From NCBI GenBank assembly GCA_910584725.1, contig CAJUBE010000024.1:1-64000 (forward strand): DNA of 64,000 nt, given 5' to 3'. This document shows, one piece after another, positions 46,556 to 55,128 of this stretch (its first letter is position 1; each line of letters opens with the position of its first letter). Below the pieces are notes generated by a model. It was not told where the DNA came from. It made no database searches and saw only the letters and a program-made list of their open reading frames with translations. This stretch comes from an uncultured Lachnospiraceae bacterium. Lineage in GTDB: Bacteria; Bacillota; Clostridia; Lachnospirales; Lachnospiraceae. The translations under genes and the position numbers were made by a program.

Positions 46556-49531
46556 ATGAGTGGAATAAAAAAAATATCGTTACTTAGAAAAATGCGGAAT
46601 AATATTTTGGTGCTCGGTGCCTTTATTCTTGTCGTTGTGTTCTGTACCATAATTCTGCGCGAAACTCTTTGGAGCAACACCAACCAGATGGGACTGGCTC
46701 TGGTTGAAAACTATACCTCGTCGGAAGAAAGCGGTATCCGAACCTGTGAAGCCATTCTGGAAATCAGCGTGAATTATATCGAGCAGAGAGAGAAGGAGGG
46801 TATTTCAATCACAGAACTTCGAGAAGGGCTCTATCCCTTTATGGACGGACTTACCGAGGTATATGGGGAAGAAAATATCCAGATTTACGGCAAAGCATTT
46901 GGCGCCTCGGAGATCGTATCAAATGATCCGGAGCTGGAGGAGCTGTCCAAGTATAACTTTCTTGAGGCGGGATACTATCAGGAAGCCATAGACGCGGGAG
47001 GAGAGGTCTATATTTCGCCGGTCTACATAGATTACGTGACAGAGCTGCCGGTGATCACCATGTGTAAAGTGATCCCTGCAACCGGCAGTTATCTTGCGAT
47101 TGACCTGAAACCTTCTTTCTTTGATCTGGCGAATGAAAATCTGGTGCTGCCGGATGATTCTTCCTACTATCTGGTAGATGAGAACAAAAACCTGTTATAT
47201 TACAAGTCTTGCTGGGATTATGAACGCGACGAATTTCACGAGTTGGTAAACAGTTATATAGACAGCGCAAACTGCAATAACAGCAGCCATGTATTGGAAA
47301 ACCTGACGCCGATGGACGGAATTGTCCGCAACGTTTATTTCCATCATTTAGATAATGGCTGGACAGGACTTCTAACCATACCGCGGGATAAGATCCTCTC
47401 CGGTTCGGATACGTTTTATTATATCTGCGCTGTGTTGATTGTGCTGGGAGCAGCCGTTTTTATTTTCCAGCTTGTCAGAGAATATGCCAATCAGAAGTAT
47501 AATCAGGCGTTGCAGGATGAAAATGACAGAATGGCGGCGCAGACACGAATTTATCGAAATGCTATGGACAGCACGGCGCGTGCCTGCAGGGCAATTTATT
47601 ATATTAATTTGAAAGAGAATACATGCGATACGGTATATCCTTATAGTGAAAGCGAGCCTAAAAGAGAGGCCTTTGATGCCAGAATTGAGAAGAGTATAAG
47701 AGAAGGTATTGTATCGGAGGAACACTCGGAGCTGGTTAAGGAATTTCTGGACGTAGGCAATATCCGGAAACGGCTTTCCGAAAGAGATCATATTGAGCTG
47801 CAGTTTGAGAGAAAGAAAGCGGACACAGAGGAATATGAATGGTGCTCCATTGCAATCACGGTTGCCGAGAAGGAGAATGGGGAGTTATCCACCATCACGG
47901 TGGCAATCCGCTGTATTGAGGATATGATACGTCGTGAAGAGCAGCAAAAAGAGATGCTGGAGCAGGCGGTTGAGCGCGCCGAGGCGGCCAATCACGCTAA
48001 AAGTGATTTCCTTTCCCGGATGAGTCATGATATTCGTACACCCATGAATGCGATTTTGGGTATGACCTCCGTGGCCACCATGCACATCAACGAAAAGGAG
48101 CGTGTGCTGGATGCGCTTGAAAAGATTACGGTTTCCGGTAAGCATCTCCTCGGTCTGATCAATGAAGTGCTGGATATGAGCCGGATTGAGAGCGGCAAGG
48201 TAAGCTTGACGGAAAGCGCTTTCAATATCTCGGATACCATCGAGAGCCTTCTAACGGTTTTCCGCTCGCAGATGGACATCAAGGGACTTGCATTGAAGGC
48301 GGGCATTGCCAAGCTGGAGCACGAAAATGTGGTCGGTGACGAGCAGCATCTGCAGCAGATTTTTATGAATATTATGGGCAATGCGGTGAAATTCACGCCC
48401 TCCGGCGGAAGGATCAGCATTCATATCGAGGAGAAGTCCTCCCAATTCGACGGTTATGGCTGTTATGAGTTTACCTTTGAGGATACCGGTATCGGCATGG
48501 AACCGGATTACATCCAGAAAATTTTCGAGCCGTTTTCCCGCGCGGCGGATTCCCGGACGGGAAAGATCGAGGGTACGGGACTTGGTATGTCGATTGCGGT
48601 TAACATTGCCCGCATGATGAAGGGCGATATCAAGGTGGAAAGCGAGCTGGGAAAAGGCTCCAAATTTACAGTTATAGTGTATCTGAAACTGGATGACCTG
48701 ACAGCATCTGATCTGGCGGCATATAATGGTCTGCCTGTGTTAGTGGTGGATGATGAAGAGACGGCTTGTGAAAGTTCCTGTGAGATGCTTCGAAGTCTCG
48801 GTATGGAAGCCGAGTACGTGTCGAGCGGAGAAGCGGCTTTACAGCGTATTTCCGCAGAGGATGGGAAACGTTTTTCAGTGATAATTCTTGATTGGAAAAT
48901 GCCAGGTATGGACGGACTTGAGACGGCGAAAGATATTCGCAGGATAGTTGGAGAGGATATTTACATTATTATTCAATCCGCATACGATTGGGCGGATATT
49001 GAGGCGGAGGCGCTTGATGCCGGCGTGAATGCTTTTATTGGGAAACCGTTGTTTAAATCCCGCCTGGTGCGAGTGCTCAGAGAGGCGCTGGGGCTGGATC
49101 ACGAGGAGAAGGTATCGCCGCTGGAAACATTCAGCCAAGAGGATTTTTCAGGCAGGCGAGTACTGCTTGTAGAGGATAATGAGATAAATATCGAGGTGGC
49201 CAAGGAGCTTCTCGGCATGGTGGGCATTCAGGTGGAGATGGCAACGAACGGACAGTTGGCTGTGGACGCTGTAAAGGAGAAGGAGCCGGGGTATTTTGAT
49301 TTGATCTTTATGGATATTCAGATGCCGGTCATGAACGGCTACGAGGCGGCAAAGGCGATCCGCGCTTCCGGACGTAAGGATCTGGAAGAAATCCCTATCA
49401 TAGCCATGACGGCAGATGCCTTTGCGGATGATATAAAGAGAGCGGAGGAAGCGGGAATGAACGGTCATATTTCCAAGCCCGTGGATATTGAGAGGCTGGA
49501 GGAGGCATTGAAGAAGTGGATCACAAATTAA
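46556..49531 (+). CDS. Hybrid sensor histidine kinase with two receiver domains
   Basis: A 991-residue membrane sensor. Helices at about residues 15-37 and 287-307 flank an extracytoplasmic sensor of about 250 residues, probably a Cache-like fold. A PAS-like region (335-455), coiled linker (460-480), HisKA with the phospho-acceptor His491 (SHDIRTPMNAILG), and HATPase (FEDTGIGM...GTGLGMSIA) follow. Two receiver domains come next: REC1 about 726-845 with Asp779 (ILDWKMPGMDG), and REC2 about 867-990 with Asp920 (FMDIQMPVMNGYEA). There is no DNA-binding output and no partner regulator beside it. The signal is unknown. A terminator follows. Confidence 0.93.
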   Translation: MSGIKKISLLRKMRNNILVLGAFILVVVFCTIILRETLWSNTNQMGLALVENYTSSEESGIRTCEAILEISVNYIEQREKEGISITELREGLYPFMDGLTEVYGEENIQIYGKAFGASEIVSNDPELEELSKYNFLEAGYYQEAIDAGGEVYISPVYIDYVTELPVITMCKVIPATGSYLAIDLKPSFFDLANENLVLPDDSSYYLVDENKNLLYYKSCWDYERDEFHELVNSYIDSANCNNSSHVLENLTPMDGIVRNVYFHHLDNGWTGLLTIPRDKILSGSDTFYYICAVLIVLGAAVFIFQLVREYANQKYNQALQDENDRMAAQTRIYRNAMDSTARACRAIYYINLKENTCDTVYPYSESEPKREAFDARIEKSIREGIVSEEHSELVKEFLDVGNIRKRLSERDHIELQFERKKADTEEYEWCSIAITVAEKENGELSTITVAIRCIEDMIRREEQQKEMLEQAVERAEAANHAKSDFLSRMSHDIRTPMNAILGMTSVATMHINEKERVLDALEKITVSGKHLLGLINEVLDMSRIESGKVSLTESAFNISDTIESLLTVFRSQMDIKGLALKAGIAKLEHENVVGDEQHLQQIFMNIMGNAVKFTPSGGRISIHIEEKSSQFDGYGCYEFTFEDTGIGMEPDYIQKIFEPFSRAADSRTGKIEGTGLGMSIAVNIARMMKGDIKVESELGKGSKFTVIVYLKLDDLTASDLAAYNGLPVLVVDDEETACESSCEMLRSLGMEAEYVSSGEAALQRISAEDGKRFSVIILDWKMPGMDGLETAKDIRRIVGEDIYIIIQSAYDWADIEAEALDAGVNAFIGKPLFKSRLVRVLREALGLDHEEKVSPLETFSQEDFSGRRVLLVEDNEINIEVAKELLGMVGIQVEMATNGQLAVDAVKEKEPGYFDLIFMDIQMPVMNGYEAAKAIRASGRKDLEEIPIIAMTADAFADDIKRAEEAGMNGHISKPVDIERLEEALKKWITN

Positions 49532-49610
49532 ACTTCGCCCAAGTATGGGCGCTGCTTTGCTGGCGTAGATAAAAGCAGAGCGATTCATGTGCCATGATGG
49601 CAAAGAAAAA

Positions 49611-49645
49611 AGGACAGTGTCGCTTTTGACTCTGTCCTCTTTTAT
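49611..49645 (+). terminator. Terminator after the histidine kinase
   Basis: AGGACAG and CTGTCCT form a stem, with GTC/GAC inside, followed by CTTTTATT. Confidence 0.75.
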
Positions 49646-49647
49646 TC

Positions 49648-49736
49648 GCAAGCCTGCATATGGAAGTTTGCTGTTTCACAGCATGCGGGCCGCGCGGCGA
49701 GTAGGGAAAGATAGCTCTTCCCTACTCGATTGCACA
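49648..49736 (+). repeat. Family B intergenic repeat, copy B2
   Basis: Shares GCCTGCATATGGAAGTTTGC and CAGCATGCGGGC with the other copies. It ends with a perfect hairpin GAGTAGGGAA/TTCCCTACTC (49699-49727), one base pair of which is changed in both arms relative to copy B1. Confidence 0.75.
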
Positions 49737-49747
49737 AGCTTTTCAAT

Positions 49748-50515
49748 TTATGATGCCTCTATGCCCAGCTCCTCCCGACGTTTGCGTATGCCGTCCAGAA
49801 TGACCTTCTTTTTCTCGATCAGCTTATCTTTATCCATGGCTGGCACGCCTTTGAGCTTGTATTCCATGCCCAGCTTCTCATACTTGGACTCGCCCATGGT
49901 GTGATAAGGAAGCGCGTCCAGAGCCTTCAGATTCGTGAATGCGCCTATAAAGTAACCGAGCTGGTACAAATACTTGTCGTCGTCGGTGATGCCTGGTACA
50001 ATGACATGGCGGATCCACATATCTACGTGCTTTTCGTTCAAATACTCCGCGAAGGCGAGAATACCCTCGTTGGGCTGGGAGGTAAGCTCCTTGTGCTTCT
50101 CCGGATCAATGTGCTTGATGTCCAGCATCACCAGATCAGTCAATTCCATTAATTTATCTAATTTCGCGAGCCACTCGGGGTTCGCGTTTTTCTTGTAGGC
50201 GATGCCCGAGGAGTCGATACAGGTGTGCACGTTGTTTTTCTTCGCAATGGTAAACAGGTCGATCAAAAAATCCACCTGCATCAGCGGTTCGCCGCCTGTG
50301 ACGGTGATGCCGCCGCCGTGATAAAACGCTTCGTTTCTCTTATACTGTTCGAAAATGTATTCCGGCTCCATCAACGTGCCGCCGTTCATCTCCCATGTGT
50401 CGGGGTTGTGACAGTAGGCGCACCGCATCGGACAGCCCTGCACAAACACCACAAACCGAGTTCCCGGCCCGTCTACCGTACCAAAACTTTCTAAAGAATG
50501 GATTCGTCCCTGCAT
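49748..50515 (-). CDS. pflA: Pyruvate formate-lyase activating enzyme
   Basis: Radical-SAM enzyme that installs the glycyl radical on pyruvate formate-lyase. The 255-residue protein has the cluster motif CPMRCAYC (Cys28, Cys32, Cys35, CX3CX2C), the SAM-binding GGGITVTGGEP segment (about residues 67-77), and normal family length. It lies downstream of the split lyase genes in the same direction, separated from them by a terminator and a 62-residue gene. Its natural substrate is therefore probably the small radical-glycine chain at 50888. Confidence 0.95.
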   Translation of the reverse strand: MQGRIHSLESFGTVDGPGTRFVVFVQGCPMRCAYCHNPDTWEMNGGTLMEPEYIFEQYKRNEAFYHGGGITVTGGEPLMQVDFLIDLFTIAKKNNVHTCIDSSGIAYKKNANPEWLAKLDKLMELTDLVMLDIKHIDPEKHKELTSQPNEGILAFAEYLNEKHVDMWIRHVIVPGITDDDKYLYQLGYFIGAFTNLKALDALPYHTMGESKYEKLGMEYKLKGVPAMDKDKLIEKKKVILDGIRKRREELGIEAS

Positions 50516-50535
50516 CTGTAAAACCTTCTTTCTGC

Positions 50536-50724
50536 TTAGTCTTCTATTTTGTCAATTTTTGTGAGATTGACGCCTAAAGATGTCAATGTGGTTTTCAATT
50601 CTGCGTATCTGTCATACATCAACTGATAGATTGTAGAATCTTTGTCTCCGACAACCAGCATCCAATTTTGCACTCTGGAAAATTCGTTGATAGAATCTCG
50701 GATAATATCTGCTGCGCTTGGCAT
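50536..50724 (-). CDS. Small protein upstream of pflA, unknown function
   Basis: A 62-residue soluble, mostly helical protein (IIRDSINEFSRVQNWMLVVGDKDSTIYQLMYDR in part). It ends 20 bp before pflA and shares its direction, so both are probably co-transcribed after the terminator at 50838. I recognise no family. It could be an accessory factor for activation; this is inferred from position only. Confidence 0.6.
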   Translation of the reverse strand: MPSAADIIRDSINEFSRVQNWMLVVGDKDSTIYQLMYDRYAELKTTLTSLGVNLTKIDKIED

Positions 50725-50837
50725 ACAATCACCAGCCTTTCTGTTTTAGTGTCTACAATTTATCTATAGGTTATCCTGTTTCGCTAAAAGTGTTTAGGAT
50801 TATCTATATAATATCACAGAGGAAAAATAAAATCCAG

Positions 50838-50871
50838 AAAAAAGAAGCCCTGCAACGTATCGCAAGGCTTC
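50838..50871 (-). terminator. Terminator after the small lyase chain
   Basis: On the minus strand GAAGCCTTGC and GCAGGGCTTC form a 10-bp stem with one wobble pair and an 8-nt loop, followed by TTTTTT. It separates the lyase genes from the 62-residue gene and pflA. Confidence 0.85.
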
Positions 50872-50887
50872 CTGTGTTTTGACGTGA

Positions 50888-51130
50888 TTAGATGCTCTCG
50901 TGGAAAGTACGGGAGATTACGTCCGCCTGCTGTTCGGGTGTCAGCTTGATGAAGTTAACTGCATAGCCGGACACGCGGATGGTCAACTGAGGATAATTCT
51001 CGGGATGCTTCTGCGCATCCAGTAAGGTATCTCTGTTGAGCACGTTTACGTTGAGGTGATGACCGCCTTTTGTTGCATAGCCATCCAATAAGTTTACTAA
51101 GTTATCTACCTGAGCATTTGCTGCTGCCAT
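50888..51130 (-). CDS. Pyruvate formate-lyase small chain (glycyl radical domain)
   Basis: An 80-residue protein equal to the C-terminal domain of pyruvate formate-lyase. It contains DGYATKGGHHLNVNVLNRDT and the radical motif RVSGYAV with Gly55. It resembles GrcA/YfiD-type spare-part proteins in content, but here the adjacent 679-residue lyase chain lacks exactly this domain, so it is probably an obligatory subunit rather than a repair factor. 679 plus 80 residues gives the normal full length of about 760. AGGAGGA precedes the start. Confidence 0.9.
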   Translation of the reverse strand: MAAANAQVDNLVNLLDGYATKGGHHLNVNVLNRDTLLDAQKHPENYPQLTIRVSGYAVNFIKLTPEQQADVISRTFHESI

Positions 51131-51150
51131 TGTATTGTCCTCCTATATTT

Positions 51151-51363
51151 TTATTTATAGTCTTCCAACCCGTCCAATCCATCGTGGAGGGTGGGAACGC
51201 TGCACGCCAGCGGGGTGCGGGAGCAATCCGTGCACCCCATGGTCTGCACATTTTTAGAGTTGTCGGCATTGGCGTCAACGTCCACATTCACATGCCCGAC
51301 GCCCTGCGCCATCCCGGAATCCATCATCTTGATAAAATCGTCAATCATCTGCTTGTCATCCAT
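51151..51363 (-). CDS. Three-cysteine protein resembling the lyase radical domain start
   Basis: A 70-residue protein encoded between the large and small lyase chains. Residues 7-29 (IDDFIKMMDSGMAQGVGHVNV) align by eye with the opening of the small chain (VDNLVNLLDGYATKGGHHLNV). After that, the radical loop is replaced by GCTDCSRTPLACSVPTLHDG with Cys44, Cys47 and Cys54. No glycyl-radical motif is present. The ATG at 51363 has AAGGAG 9 nt upstream. It may be an assembly, protective or regulatory partner that docks like the radical domain; this is inferred. Confidence 0.75.
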   Translation of the reverse strand: MDDKQMIDDFIKMMDSGMAQGVGHVNVDVDANADNSKNVQTMGCTDCSRTPLACSVPTLHDGLDGLEDYK

Positions 51364-51384
51364 AATCAACAACTCCTTTTATTA

Positions 51385-53424
51385 TCATTTACTTAAATCT
51401 ACCTCGATATCGCCAGCGAATACCTGATCCTCTTTACCAAGTGCGCCCGGGATGATGGTGAAGGTATTGGAGATACCATCCTGTGCATCGTTGAACGGAA
51501 GCTTGGATACAGAAGATAAGGAAGCAACTGCACCGTGGGTATCACGGCCGTGCATCGGGTTAGCACCGGGTGCGAAAGGCTGGCCTTTCTTACGTCCGTC
51601 AGGTGTGTTACCAGTAGCCTTACCGTAGGTTACGTTGGAAGTAATGGTAAGGATAGAGGTTGTAGGAACACCGTTTCTGTAGGTGTGATGTCTTCTGATC
51701 GCGGTCATGAACTTGTGAACGATCTCCTGAGCAATCTCATCTACGCGGTCGTCGTCGTTACCATATTTCGGGAACTCGCCGGTTGTCTTGAAGTCAACGA
51801 TGATGCCGTCCTCGTCTCTGATCGGCTCAACCTTCGCGTACTTGATAGCGGAAAGGGAGTCAGCCACGATGGAGAGACCTGCAACACCTGTTGCGAAATA
51901 ACGCTTAACGTCTCTGTCATGAAGAGCCATCTCTGCTCTCTCATAGCAGTATTTGTCATGCATGTAGTGGATGATGTTCAGTGTATTTACATACACGTCT
52001 GCCTGCCACTCGAGCATGTCAATGAACTTATCCATAACATCGTCGTAATCCAGCACATCGCCGGTAACAGGACGATACTTAGGACCAACCTGCTTCTTGG
52101 TAACTTCGTCGATACCGCCGTTCAATGCGTACAGCAGGCACTTAGCAACGTTAGCACGAGCGCCGAAGAACTGCATTTCCTTACCGATAACCATGGAGGA
52201 TACGCAGCATGCGATACCGTAGTCATCGCCGTGTGTCACTCTCATCAGATCGTCGTTCTCGTACTGGATGGAAGAGGTCTGAATGGACATCTTCGCACAG
52301 TACTTCTTCCAGCTTTCCGGAAGTCTGGTGGACCAGAGAACCGTCAGGTTCGGCTCGGGTGAAGGACCAAGGTTGGTCAAGGTGTGCAGATAACGGAAGC
52401 TCATCTTCGTTACCATGTGACGGCCGTCAACGCCAACACCGCCGAGGGACTCGGTTACCCATACCGGATCGCCTGCGAAAATCTGGTTGTACTCAGGTGT
52501 ACGTGCAAACTTAACGCATCTTAACTTCATAATGAAGTGGTCAACAAACTCCTGAATCTGCTGCTCTGTGAAGGTGCCGTTAGCAAGGTCACGCTCTGCA
52601 TATACATCAAGGAAAGTAGATGTACGTCCGAGGGACATTGCAGCGCCGTTCTGCTCTTTTACGGAGCAAAGGTAGCCAAAGTAAGTAGCCTGAATCGCTT
52701 CCTGTACGTTGGATGCGGGCTTGGAAATGTCGCAGCCGTAAGAAGCAGCCATTTCCTTCATCATCTTCAGAGCAACCATCTGCTCGGAAAGCTCCTCGCG
52801 GAGACGAATCACATCGTCGGTCATAACGCGGCCTGTGGAATCCTTCTGCGCCTGCTTGTCTTCAATCAGTCTGTCAATACCGTACAGAGCCACACGTCTG
52901 TAGTCGCCAATGATACGGCCGCGGCCATATGCATCCGGAAGACCCGTGATGATGTGGGAAGAACGGCATGCTCTCATCTCCTGATTGTAAGCATCGAAGC
53001 AGCCGGCGTTATGTGTCTTTCTGTGTGTGGAGAAGAACTCGCTGATCTCGGGATCTACTTCGTAGCCGTTGTCCGTGCAAGCCTTCTCTGCCATTCTGAT
53101 ACCGCCGTAAGGCTGTAAGGAACGCTTGAAGGGCTTATCTGTCTGGAAACCTACGATGGTCTCTTTGCTCTTGTCCAGATAGCCGGGGCCGTGGGATGTG
53201 ATGGTGGATACAACCTTGGTATCCATATCAAGTACGCCGCCTGCCTCACGCTCCTGTTTCTGCAGATCGAGCACCTGTGCCCAAAGATCCTTTGTGTTCT
53301 GTGTAGGCTCTGCCAGGAAGGACTCGTCACCGTCGTAAGGGTGATAGTTCCTCTGGATGAAATCGCGGACATTGACTTCTTTGTCCCACTTGCCGCCTAC
53401 AAAATCTTTCCATTCTGGTCTCAT
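51385..53424 (-). CDS. pflB: Pyruvate formate-lyase large chain, lacks radical domain
   Basis: Splits pyruvate with CoA into formate and acetyl-CoA. The 679-residue chain covers the ten-stranded barrel with the catalytic pair Cys406-Cys407 (YGIACCVSSM) and the substrate-binding residues typical of the family, but stops after INPGALGKED-like IIPGALGKEDQVFAGDIEVDLSK (quoted in part), where a complete enzyme continues into the glycyl-radical domain. That domain is supplied by the gene at 50888. The stop is a true stop followed by a new ribosome site and gene, not a simple frameshift. AGGAGG precedes the start. Confidence 0.95.
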   Translation of the reverse strand: MRPEWKDFVGGKWDKEVNVRDFIQRNYHPYDGDESFLAEPTQNTKDLWAQVLDLQKQEREAGGVLDMDTKVVSTITSHGPGYLDKSKETIVGFQTDKPFKRSLQPYGGIRMAEKACTDNGYEVDPEISEFFSTHRKTHNAGCFDAYNQEMRACRSSHIITGLPDAYGRGRIIGDYRRVALYGIDRLIEDKQAQKDSTGRVMTDDVIRLREELSEQMVALKMMKEMAASYGCDISKPASNVQEAIQATYFGYLCSVKEQNGAAMSLGRTSTFLDVYAERDLANGTFTEQQIQEFVDHFIMKLRCVKFARTPEYNQIFAGDPVWVTESLGGVGVDGRHMVTKMSFRYLHTLTNLGPSPEPNLTVLWSTRLPESWKKYCAKMSIQTSSIQYENDDLMRVTHGDDYGIACCVSSMVIGKEMQFFGARANVAKCLLYALNGGIDEVTKKQVGPKYRPVTGDVLDYDDVMDKFIDMLEWQADVYVNTLNIIHYMHDKYCYERAEMALHDRDVKRYFATGVAGLSIVADSLSAIKYAKVEPIRDEDGIIVDFKTTGEFPKYGNDDDRVDEIAQEIVHKFMTAIRRHHTYRNGVPTTSILTITSNVTYGKATGNTPDGRKKGQPFAPGANPMHGRDTHGAVASLSSVSKLPFNDAQDGISNTFTIIPGALGKEDQVFAGDIEVDLSK

Positions 53425-53529
53425 TTTTGTACCAACCTCCTATTTTAAAATTTTTAATAAAGTAACTTTGAAATGGCCGCGCTCGGAATCATGCACAATC
53501 ACGGTGCATCACTCTGAATCGGTAAGAAT

Positions 53530-53559
53530 ATTATATGCCAAGTGTCGAATCACAGTCAA
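53530..53559 (-). promoter_or_regulatory. Promoter of the split lyase operon
   Basis: On the minus strand TTGACT and TATAAT are 18 bp apart, about 100 bp before the lyase start. TGCCA/TGGCA half-sites surround it. Confidence 0.7.
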
Positions 53560-53711
53560 GACGGCCTTTGTTCTTTTTCTCATACAAATGCCAAAAAAAG
53601 AATGAAAATTTTGTGAAATATGCAATAATGTGGATGTGACGTTTTTCCGTTCTTGGCATTCCGTATGCTCCTCCAAATAATAAGCGCAAGGCAAATGCCA
53701 TATATTGGCAT
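53535..53711. promoter_or_regulatory. Recurrent TGCCA half-sites upstream of the lyase
   Basis: ATGCCA-tatat-TGGCAT is a perfect palindrome at 53695-53711. Single half-sites occur near 53536 (TGCCA, overlapping the promoter), 53588 (TGCCA) and 53653 (TGGCA). They may bind a dimeric regulator; not proven. Confidence 0.4.
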
Positions 53712-53769
53712 AAAATGTTCATATTTTCGTTTGTGGTTCTAGAACGGCATAGAGGGATGAGGTTTTACG

Positions 53770-53880
53770 ATGATGAAAGGCGGAAAAGGCTATACGGTTG
53801 CGGATATCGAAGCGCTGCCGGAGGGCGAACGGGAGTTTTTTCAAAGAGTATTACTATGCGGCAATGTGGGCGGCATATAA
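53770..53880 (+). pseudogene. Remnant of a Uma2-family gene
   Basis: The frame MKGGKGYTVADIEALPEGERE matches the first 20 residues of the intact Uma2 gene at 27068, then diverges and stops at 53878. About 550 bp of the gene body are missing; the sequence resumes with homology to the region just before the DUF951 start. Confidence 0.8.
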
Positions 53881-53891
53881 CGGAGCTTGAT

Positions 53892-54059
53892 ATGGACATT
53901 CAAGTCGGTGATATTTTAAAAATGAAAAAGCAGCATCCCCCTGCGGCTCCTCGGAGTGGGAGATGCTGCGGAATGGCGCGGACTTTCGCCTGAAATGCAC
54001 GGGCTGCGGGCATCAGATTATGCTTCCGCGGGTGAAGGCGGAGAAGAACGTGCGGGGAA
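53892..54059 (+). pseudogene. Frameshifted DUF951 remnant
   Basis: Closely matches the intact DUF951 gene at 27744. A 2-bp insertion near 53938 (CATCCCCCTGCGG in place of CACCCCTGTGG) shifts the frame, and the last codons are replaced at about 54058 by unrelated DNA that leads into the 3' end of the SIR2-cassette operon. Confidence 0.85.
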
Positions 54060-54072
54060 TTCATAAGTCCTG

Positions 54073-55128
54073 TCAGGCCTCGTAGATATCGTCTCCACCG
54101 ACATCGCGATACGGATACTCGATGCCGGTCTGTGTTTCGATTACTTTGAGCGCCACCTTCGCAGTCTTGTTAAAAATACCGTTCAAACCGCTATCCATTG
54201 CGGTGTGAAAATCCCTGTAGACAGATAAAATGCTCTGTTCGGCGTCTGCATAATTATCCCGCTGCTCCGCAAAAATCTGGGAGGCTTTGCTTAAAGCCAG
54301 AAGTAAGAACGCGTAATTCCCGTTGATGTCCGGCTGCGGTTTAAACACATTGGTGCAGCATTGCCACAAATTCGCAATCACGCGCTGGTATTCGCCTTTT
54401 TCAAAGAGGATATCCGCCAGACGGAGTGCGCATTTTGGCGCGGCTTTCACCTGCTTTAGTCCGAGCTGCAATACCGATTCTTCTGTCTGGTTATTTAAAT
54501 CATCATTTCCAAACGCGCGCAATATCGTTGATTTGTCGAAATATGCCTGGTCTGCATTTTCTTTGGCAATGAATTGATCCGCCAGTGCGAGAGCCTGCTT
54601 TTTCAACTCGCTCCGCTCCGTCTCCGCTTCCACCTGATCCGCTTTTGCTATCAGATAATCTATGGAAAAGGAAAACGCCCTCCAATTCCAGCATTCTCTG
54701 GAAATTCCCGAAAGAACGTGGTACGATTCTTCACCTACCTCATACTGCCCGCCGGAAATACCATATTTTATCAAATCGGCCAATATGTCAACCGAATATG
54801 GTATGGCGCGTCGTCCGCGCTGCAGAATCCTGCACGCGCCATCGTAGAGATTTTGTCTGGCATAGTTCACGGCAACATTATGATACTCGTCGGCCGTACC
54901 AAAAATCTGCAGATCATCTCTCTCAAATAATCCGACAATGTCCCGTAGTTTTTTTCTCGGGCTGGCCTGATAAGTGGTTTCGCTAAATTCGCTGCCAAAT
55001 TCGTCATCAAACGCATCTTCATATAAATCCTGAACCAGACCGTCTACTACAATCTCCACATCAGACATATTCAATGTGTTTTCTTTCGCCGTTATATAAA
55101 TCAATTCCTCAAACCTTATTTTCGCCAT
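54073..55128 (-). CDS. Helical-repeat protein, third gene of the SIR2 cassette
   Basis: A 351-residue soluble protein with an acidic N-terminus (YEDAFDDEFGSEFSE) and a mostly alpha-helical body with TPR-like spacing (YARQNLYDGACRILQRG; ALRLADILFEKGEYQRVIANLWQCC; YADAEQSILSVYRDF). I recognise no named family. The ATG at 55126-55128 has AAGGAGAAGGAG upstream and overlaps the ATPase gene by 20 bp. A sensor or adaptor role in the cassette is plausible but inferred. Confidence 0.7.
   Translation of the reverse strand: MAKIRFEELIYITAKENTLNMSDVEIVVDGLVQDLYEDAFDDEFGSEFSETTYQASPRKKLRDIVGLFERDDLQIFGTADEYHNVAVNYARQNLYDGACRILQRGRRAIPYSVDILADLIKYGISGGQYEVGEESYHVLSGISRECWNWRAFSFSIDYLIAKADQVEAETERSELKKQALALADQFIAKENADQAYFDKSTILRAFGNDDLNNQTEESVLQLGLKQVKAAPKCALRLADILFEKGEYQRVIANLWQCCTNVFKPQPDINGNYAFLLLALSKASQIFAEQRDNYADAEQSILSVYRDFHTAMDSGLNGIFNKTAKVALKVIETQTGIEYPYRDVGGDDIYEA

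Noticed and set aside
51103..51390. Sequencing frameshift as the cause of the split lyase
   Set aside because: About 250 bp containing an intact third gene with its own ribosome site separate the two parts; a single base error cannot rejoin them.
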